The position numbers and the translations under genes are program-made. 64,000 bases of DNA from Gelatoporia subvermispora B (taxonomy: Eukaryota > Basidiomycota > Agaricomycetes > Polyporales > Gelatoporiaceae). The notes under the pieces are model-generated. The model ran no database searches. It was not told the origin of the DNA and was given only the letters and a program-made list of their open reading frames with translations. Below are positions 58,774-64,000 of this stretch, piece after piece (the stretch's first letter is position 1; every line of letters starts with the position of its first letter). The stretch spans positions 432,474-496,473 of the forward strand of contig KB445797.1 of NCBI GenBank assembly GCA_000320605.2, read 5' to 3'.

Positions 58774-61700
58774 ATGAATACTTCTCTAGAACGCGACTCT
58801 GCGATGGTCGACTCACAGGCCATCGAACTTTCGCAGTCAAGTGCAGAAGAGCCCCCTGAGTCTTCTTTCACTCCATCTCAGATGTCGCAAGATGTCGATG
58901 AAGGAGAAACCTTGACTGCCTATAGCAGTCTTTGGTATGCGATCGAGAAAGCCAAGTACATCCGAAGGAAGACTAGGGTATGTCCAGCACAGTGTTCTTG
59001 AATCACAATCCATCGCTAATGCCTGTAATAGAACGAGAAGATAGATCCAATCACATCTCGGCTCCACTGTTTACTGCAGAATACCACAATAAAGCTCTCA
59101 GAACATTTTGCAACGTTCGCATTACCCGCCGACATCATCGAATCCGCTTTCGACAACTTCCCAGTGCATGCACGTCTTCGGGATGTCCATCGGTGCGCCT
59201 CATGTTTTCATGTCACAGTTTATCCTCATATTCAATGTAGGACGCTGGATGAGACTACGCTTGTCGCTAAGCACGCCGCGTCTCGCTACGGGAAATGCTT
59301 ACCTCTCAAGGAGTTGTGCGCTACGTTCAAGGTCGTGCGTCGGAATTTGAAACGCGTGATAAAATGTCTAGAGGTTCGTAATTACTTGGTTTATCGACGC
59401 TCGATTGAAGTTCTGGTGAAGGGGAAAGATAAACACGGTGTGGCACTGGCAACTTTGATCGAGGTTGTATTTGAGAGACTCGAGGATTTGGAGGCAAGTC
59501 TTGTTCCCCTAGAACATGCTACAAAGGTATGCTCACAACAAGCGCATCCAGCGAAGGCGAGATATTACCTGTCACGGTACGATCGTTGAATGGAAGGTGA
59601 GACTTAGCAACCTAACACCTTCTGCAGGTAGTCCGGGAACTTTTGTTCAACTATCGCCCGAGGATATGAGGTTACGTGACCTCGGCCCCGAGATAGACTC
59701 GTGGATCCACCCTGAGACACGCCGAGCGATTATCTCAAGCCTACAACATTGGGCTCTGTCTTCCCACGAAGAGCGACGGGTGTGCGTTCTCCACGGACAT
59801 GCAGGCATCGGCAAAACGACGATCGCCGACGCACTGTGGCATCAACTTCCAGCTCATTCTGCCGGCGCACACCTCTCTTTCGATACTAAGGAGGGCACCC
59901 AGGGTGATCCCAACGATTTAATGCTAATCATAGCAGACCTGCTTAGTGAATCCGTCGCTGGGTTTGAGCACCTGATAGACGAGACATTCAATAGACCTTC
60001 CAACGAGGGCCCAACTTGGTCGCTAGAGACTGAGGCAGAAGAATTGATCATGAAGCCCTTAGCACGTCTTCAATCGATCACTGTGCAGCCAATTGACCCA
60101 ATACTTATCATTGTGGAGGATCTCGATAGGTGCTCGCGAAGTCATAGAGATGCAATCGAGAAAGTGACCGCGCTCTTGTGTCGTATGGGCAACACAATTC
60201 CTTTCCTCCGCATCTTGATTTGCACACGTCCCGAGGCCGTGGTCATGAACTCCATCAGGGGCTGTTTAGACACGGCTATTGTCTACTTCGAGGACCTCCA
60301 GGACGTGCCGAGGAAGTCTGCGGAAGACGAGATCCGCCTCTTCATTCGCTCGAAGTTGGCTCATAATTCCGCGCAAGATCGGCCACTTAGCCTTTTATAC
60401 CAACACCCGGAGGCTGTAGAAGTGCTTACTGGTCTTTCGGACGGTTTCTTCATGTACGCAAGCTGCGTGGTTCGAGAACTGACGCCAAAAAATCCAGCCG
60501 CTATCGAGCTGTACAATGCCCTTGTATCATCCGATATCGAGATCGACAAACGACTCAAGATATTCCACAGAATCTACGAGTTATATAGCAAAGCTATGGA
60601 TGATGCACTCCGCAGTCATAGAGATGACCCCATGTTCATGTTCTGCGCTCGGCGCCTTCTTGCCACAATCGCATTGGCTGACAAGTGCTTCTCGGTCGAT
60701 CTGTTTACTTTCATGGGCATGCCACCCGACACAACGTTATGCATTATCCATGCGCTCGGGTCGCTCTTACTCGTCGGGCCAACATTTGACAAAAGCACCA
60801 TTGTCCGGCCTATGCACTCCATTTTCTCGCAGTTTCTTATCGATCTTTACGCGCGCCAAGACCTAACGTTTCTGGTGGACGGCCATGGCGCCATCGCCGC
60901 GTGCCTATTGAACTATCTCACCCGCAGCGACGCTCTACAATTGCTCTTAGTGGCCTTGAAGCGACAGATCGAAATGAACCACGCTCGTGAATCGCATCAC
61001 GGTTCATCAGGTTCCACCACCATCGAACACCTTCGAAGTCAGATGTATGCATTTTCGCAATGGGCATCGCATCTATGTCTAGCCATACGGACAGACGAGA
61101 TCGATGCGGCTCTGGGACGTTTCATCGAAACACGGCTCACACAATGGCGTGTGGTGTCCGAGAAGTTGTGCCTGGTGATGCATATCGACGATTATACGGA
61201 GATCAGGCAACTTGGGAAGGTAGCCCGATGGTACGAGGTGCGTCAATGCGCATTCGCGTTGTGTAACGTGCACTGATGTCTGCTGCAGCAACAACACAAC
61301 GCCGACAAGGTCATCCTCAATGTTCTCCATAGAACTGTCTCAGACTTGCAGAGCACGCAAATGCATATACTGTCTGAACAAGACGTGAACACAGAGCCCG
61401 TGCGTCCTGACATTATAATGCGCGGACCTCAATTAAACTTTAATTGCTTGTATCAGCGTCCGTTACGCGAGCTGCTGATGGTCTCACATCACCACAATGG
61501 AAATCTACCACTAGAAGCATGCATCGAAGGATTCGAACGTGTCTTGGATGATGCACCTTCATGCAAGTCCTTGAGGCAAATCAAGGGAGATAAAGCAGTG
61601 AATGTCGTTCGAATCTTGGATAAGGTCAAATCATGTTTTCCCATAGAGGATCCTATCTCAAGTTCTATCAGATCCTATGCCATGGAGCTCTTCCAGTGGA

Positions 61701-62926
61701 TATGAGAAGACGCAGCATCAAAACAATGAGGAAGATTTGTTCTCTGAACGCCATTTATCCACCCGCGTTTTTGATACCTCCAGGTAGCGTCAAGGTATGT
61801 AACGCCACACAAGCCGCGTGCGGAGGATTTGGAAAGGTGTATCGAGGCGAACTTCACGGCCGGGCGGTGGCTATCAAAGTGGCCAATTCGGATGTTATGC
61901 ACATGAAATCTTCCTTCAATGATATCACTGGGGTGAGTCTGTTGCGACATATGGAATGGAACGGATGTTGAGCGATACTCGAGCAGCTATTCTCCGGTGA
62001 AGCGGTAATATGGCGCTACCTGGAACATCCCAACATTCTTCCTTTTTATGGAGTCGACACGGAGCTCTTTCCCATGTCTTGCGTCTCAAAATGGATGGCG
62101 GGTGGGACTATCGACGTGTATTTGTGCAACAACCAGGCTGAAAACCGCATCAGGCTGGCAAGTTATGTTGTTTTTACTTTCGATATGCTGCTGACGCGGG
62201 CTCCTCAGGCCATAGGCGTGGCTCGAGGGTTAGAATATCTACATCTCCACAATATTCGCCATGGCGACCTCAAAAGCGTATGTTGTATCTACTGATATTG
62301 CTCATCGCGTGTTCACACTCTGTTACACAAGCGAAATATCATGGTCGATGAGACTGGCGAAGCGTACATTGGCGACTTCGGGGCCGCTCAATTTGCGTAC
62401 CCCGCAGATACAAATTCCCTTAGTACAGCATCTTTGAGCGTTGGGACTGCGCCATGGATGCCTCCCGAGGTCTTCAAGGCGTGGTTGGAAGAGGGTCAAA
62501 CATACAGGCAAACCACGAAAGTCGACATATACTCATTTGCAATGGTCGTCTGGGAGGTAGGCAAGCGTGATTGTGCGCAGTGTCGTTGCATACTGAAATC
62601 GGGATGACAATGCACAGTTGTTCACTGGATGGATTCCGTTCCGACACCTCGTTTCCTCCGACATGGTCTCAACATTAGTCATGAAAGGCATGCGACTCAA
62701 GCCGCGCCCTCCTGCAACTATCCCCCTTGGGCTGTCTGATACTATATGGGAACTGATGCAAAAGTGTTGGAGCCAGGACCCGGAGGCACGTCCTACAGCC
62801 GCGTCGATTGTTGTGTCGCTAGACGGCGAGAATTGGCATGCGAGGCAGCTGGGTACTCCATCGGAATGGCCCTTGCCACTGCGGTATCGACGAATGGAGT
62901 CGTCTAGTTCTGGCCTCATCCGATGA
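58774..62926 (+). CDS. NLR-C: NACHT-like STAND NTPase fused to a C-terminal TKL kinase
   Basis: The ATG at 58774 starts MNTSLERDSAMVDSQAIEL. An N-terminal region follows (LKELCATFKVVRRNLKRVIK, ATLIEVVFERLEDLEASLVP). The NTPase has Walker A LHGHAGIGKTTIADALW at about 59795-59845, Walker B PILIIVEDLDRCS and ILICTRPEA. A long helical part without WD40 repeats runs to RWYE at 61239 and joins over a 50-nt intron to QQHNADKVILNVLHRTVSDL. A linker, CKSLRQIKGDKAVNVVRILD, leads over another intron to MRRRSIKTMRKICSLNAIYP. The kinase follows: GGFGKVYRGELHGRAVAIKV, GEAVIWRYLEHPNILPFYGV, NIRHGDLKS (non-RD), GDFGAAQ, MPPEVF in place of APE, and PEARPTAASIVVSL. The stop is at 62924-62926. The join near 59530-59660 is unresolved, and the donor before the kinase (GTCAAA) is weak. 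Two abutting genes cannot be wholly excluded, but no promoter or stop separates them cleanly. Confidence 0.7.
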
Positions 62927-63342
62927 AAGTATTACTTTGAACAGAGCGTTTCGACTTATCTATCTGGTCTACACATAGTGTCTCTCATGTAGTTCACCCT
63001 TGCAGCTACTTGGTACATTCCATGATACAGCAAACCCCCCACTGAAGTAGTGTAAATGTAGGCCCAAGGTACTCGACATTAGTTTATACTGCAATTGTAC
63101 AAGTAACGCGAGCTCGCTAGAGATGTCTATCAATTCGTGGAAGCAACAATTGTGCGGCTGTAAGTCGAAGCATCGGAGAACTGGAAGCTTTTGTGTAGAA
63201 GAAGGCTGCGGTGTAGTGAGGGGTTCTCGCTGATCAGAGCTGATCCGCTCATAGATCTTCAACACGAATTGCATGATTGCGCAGGTTCGACGCGCAACCA
63301 TTCAGTTCGCGAATCTCAAACGCACAGGACCGACCGTGCAAG
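62927..63342. other. convergent intergenic region
   Basis: This is the 3' flank of NLR-C and of the next minus-strand gene. No gene is supported. Confidence 0.5.
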
Positions 63343-63656
63343 CTAAGGCCTCTTGGACAGACCGACGCAATGTGTAAGCGTATGGAACACTGCCGGAGCG
63401 AGAGCCCGGAATAGCGTCCTAAAGCCGCCATCGTTGTTGAAGGATTGTATAGCTTGGATTGGCACTTGAAGAATCCGATCATGCCTTCTCCGTGACCATG
63501 CTCGAGATACAGAGAAGAAAGTAGCAAGATAGAGATTAGCCAAGATTCACGTACATTCGGGAGACTTCTGGTATCAATAAAGTACAGAACGGCGCAGCTG
63601 AACGCCCCGCAGAACCCCAAGCCGCGCACCCCGCCCCAGATCGTCCCATTACCCAC
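63343..63656 (-). CDS. possible small two-exon membrane protein
   Basis: The ATG at 63656 gives MGNGTIWGGVRGLGFCGAFS and one hydrophobic segment, ending SLPN at a GTACGT donor. After about 66 nt a second exon reads IQAIQSFNNDGGFRTLFRAL then APAVFHTLTHCVGLSKRP and stops at 63343. The DGGFRTLFRALAPAVFHT segment recalls the loop-helix pattern of mitochondrial carrier proteins, but the protein is far too short for one. It could be a fragment or an unrelated small protein. The model is weak. Confidence 0.3.
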
Positions 63657-63695
63657 AGCTAGATCATACTAATACTCGTGCCCAGCCCTGCATGC

Positions 63696-64000
63696 TCACG
63701 CCTTCGCGACCTTCTCCTTGATAATCTCCACGACACCGGGCTCGGCGAGCGTGCTGAGGTCGCCGAGCTGGTCGCCCTCGCCCGCGACGATCTTGCGGAG
63801 GACGCGGCGCATGATCTGGGTAGGCGGGGCGGCGTGTCAGCGGCCGAGCGCCTGCGTGGAGTGAAGAAGTCACGACGCACCTTGCCCGAACGCGTCTTTG
63901 GCAGATCGGGGACAATGAAGACCTTCTTCGGGGCCGCGAACGGCCCGATGACCTTGCGCACCTGGAGCGTGAGCTCCTTCGCGAGCGCAGCCTCGTCGTT
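63696..64000 (-). CDS. acs1: acetyl-CoA synthetase, C-terminal end (partial)
   Basis: The minus strand at the right edge reads [20 protein letters not shown] then PKTRSGK. It splices over about 65 nt to [39 protein letters not shown] and a stop at 63696. This is the C-terminal domain of AMP-forming acetyl-CoA synthetase, which makes acetyl-CoA from acetate. The Lys in PKTRSGK is the catalytic, acetylation-controlled residue, and the intron falls immediately after it. The rest of the gene lies beyond the window. Confidence 0.93.

Noticed and set aside
1..64000. CRISPR arrays, operons, ribosome-binding sites or prophage features
   Set aside because: The gene structure is that of a eukaryotic nuclear genome, and no such bacterial features are seen.

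Overview
This window comes from a filamentous basidiomycete, most likely an Agaricomycete (order not fixed by the sequence). Nearly every gene is cut by very short introns of about 40-70 nt, with GTRNGT donors, CTNAC/TGAC-like branch sites and YAG acceptors. The families are also typical of mushroom-forming fungi: DUF6533 membrane proteins, S10 carboxypeptidase, GH5 steryl/ceramide glucosidase, F-box/LRR proteins, NACHT-WD40 STAND receptors and expanded TKL kinases. Products were reconstructed by joining exons across frames by eye, so exon edges are reasoned rather than computed.

Left part (1-25 kb): a DUF6533 7-TM-type gene (+), then three minus-strand metabolic genes: S10 carboxypeptidase, a 2OG-Fe(II) oxygenase and a GH5 glucosidase with a C-terminal membrane anchor. 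These are followed by a tandem pair of small nucleotidyltransferase-fold genes (+), a gamma-butyrobetaine/trimethyllysine dioxygenase (-), an unrecognised helical protein (-), an F-box/LRR gene (+), a coiled-coil gene (+), a decayed WD40 fragment (-), and the UV damage endonuclease UVDE (-).

Middle (25-41 kb): mostly housekeeping. It holds SPT5 with its TPNPY C-terminal repeat (-), a spliced 74-residue membrane protein (+), MIC10 of the MICOS complex (-), a 1.48-kb non-autonomous element with CACTG termini and a 3-bp target duplication, a small hypothetical gene (-), a delta-type phosphoinositide phospholipase C (+) and a coiled-coil/proline-rich hypothetical gene (-).

Right part (41-63 kb): a cluster of STAND-type genes that resemble fungal NLR-like receptors. 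NLR-A is C2-helical-NACHT-WD40 with 14 diverged repeats. NLR-B is helical-bundle-NACHT-WD40 with 14 highly alike 43-residue repeats. NLR-C appears to be a NACHT NTPase fused to a C-terminal TKL kinase. A separate TKL kinase nearby shares the pre-kinase linker of NLR-C. A PIF1 helicase gene and an intron-containing tRNA-Asn lie inside the cluster. The window ends in the 3' end of acetyl-CoA synthetase.

The most interesting material is the receptor/kinase cluster, above all the NACHT-TKL kinase gene and its related stand-alone kinase, together with the WD40 relic at 21 kb and the tandem nucleotidyltransferase pair.
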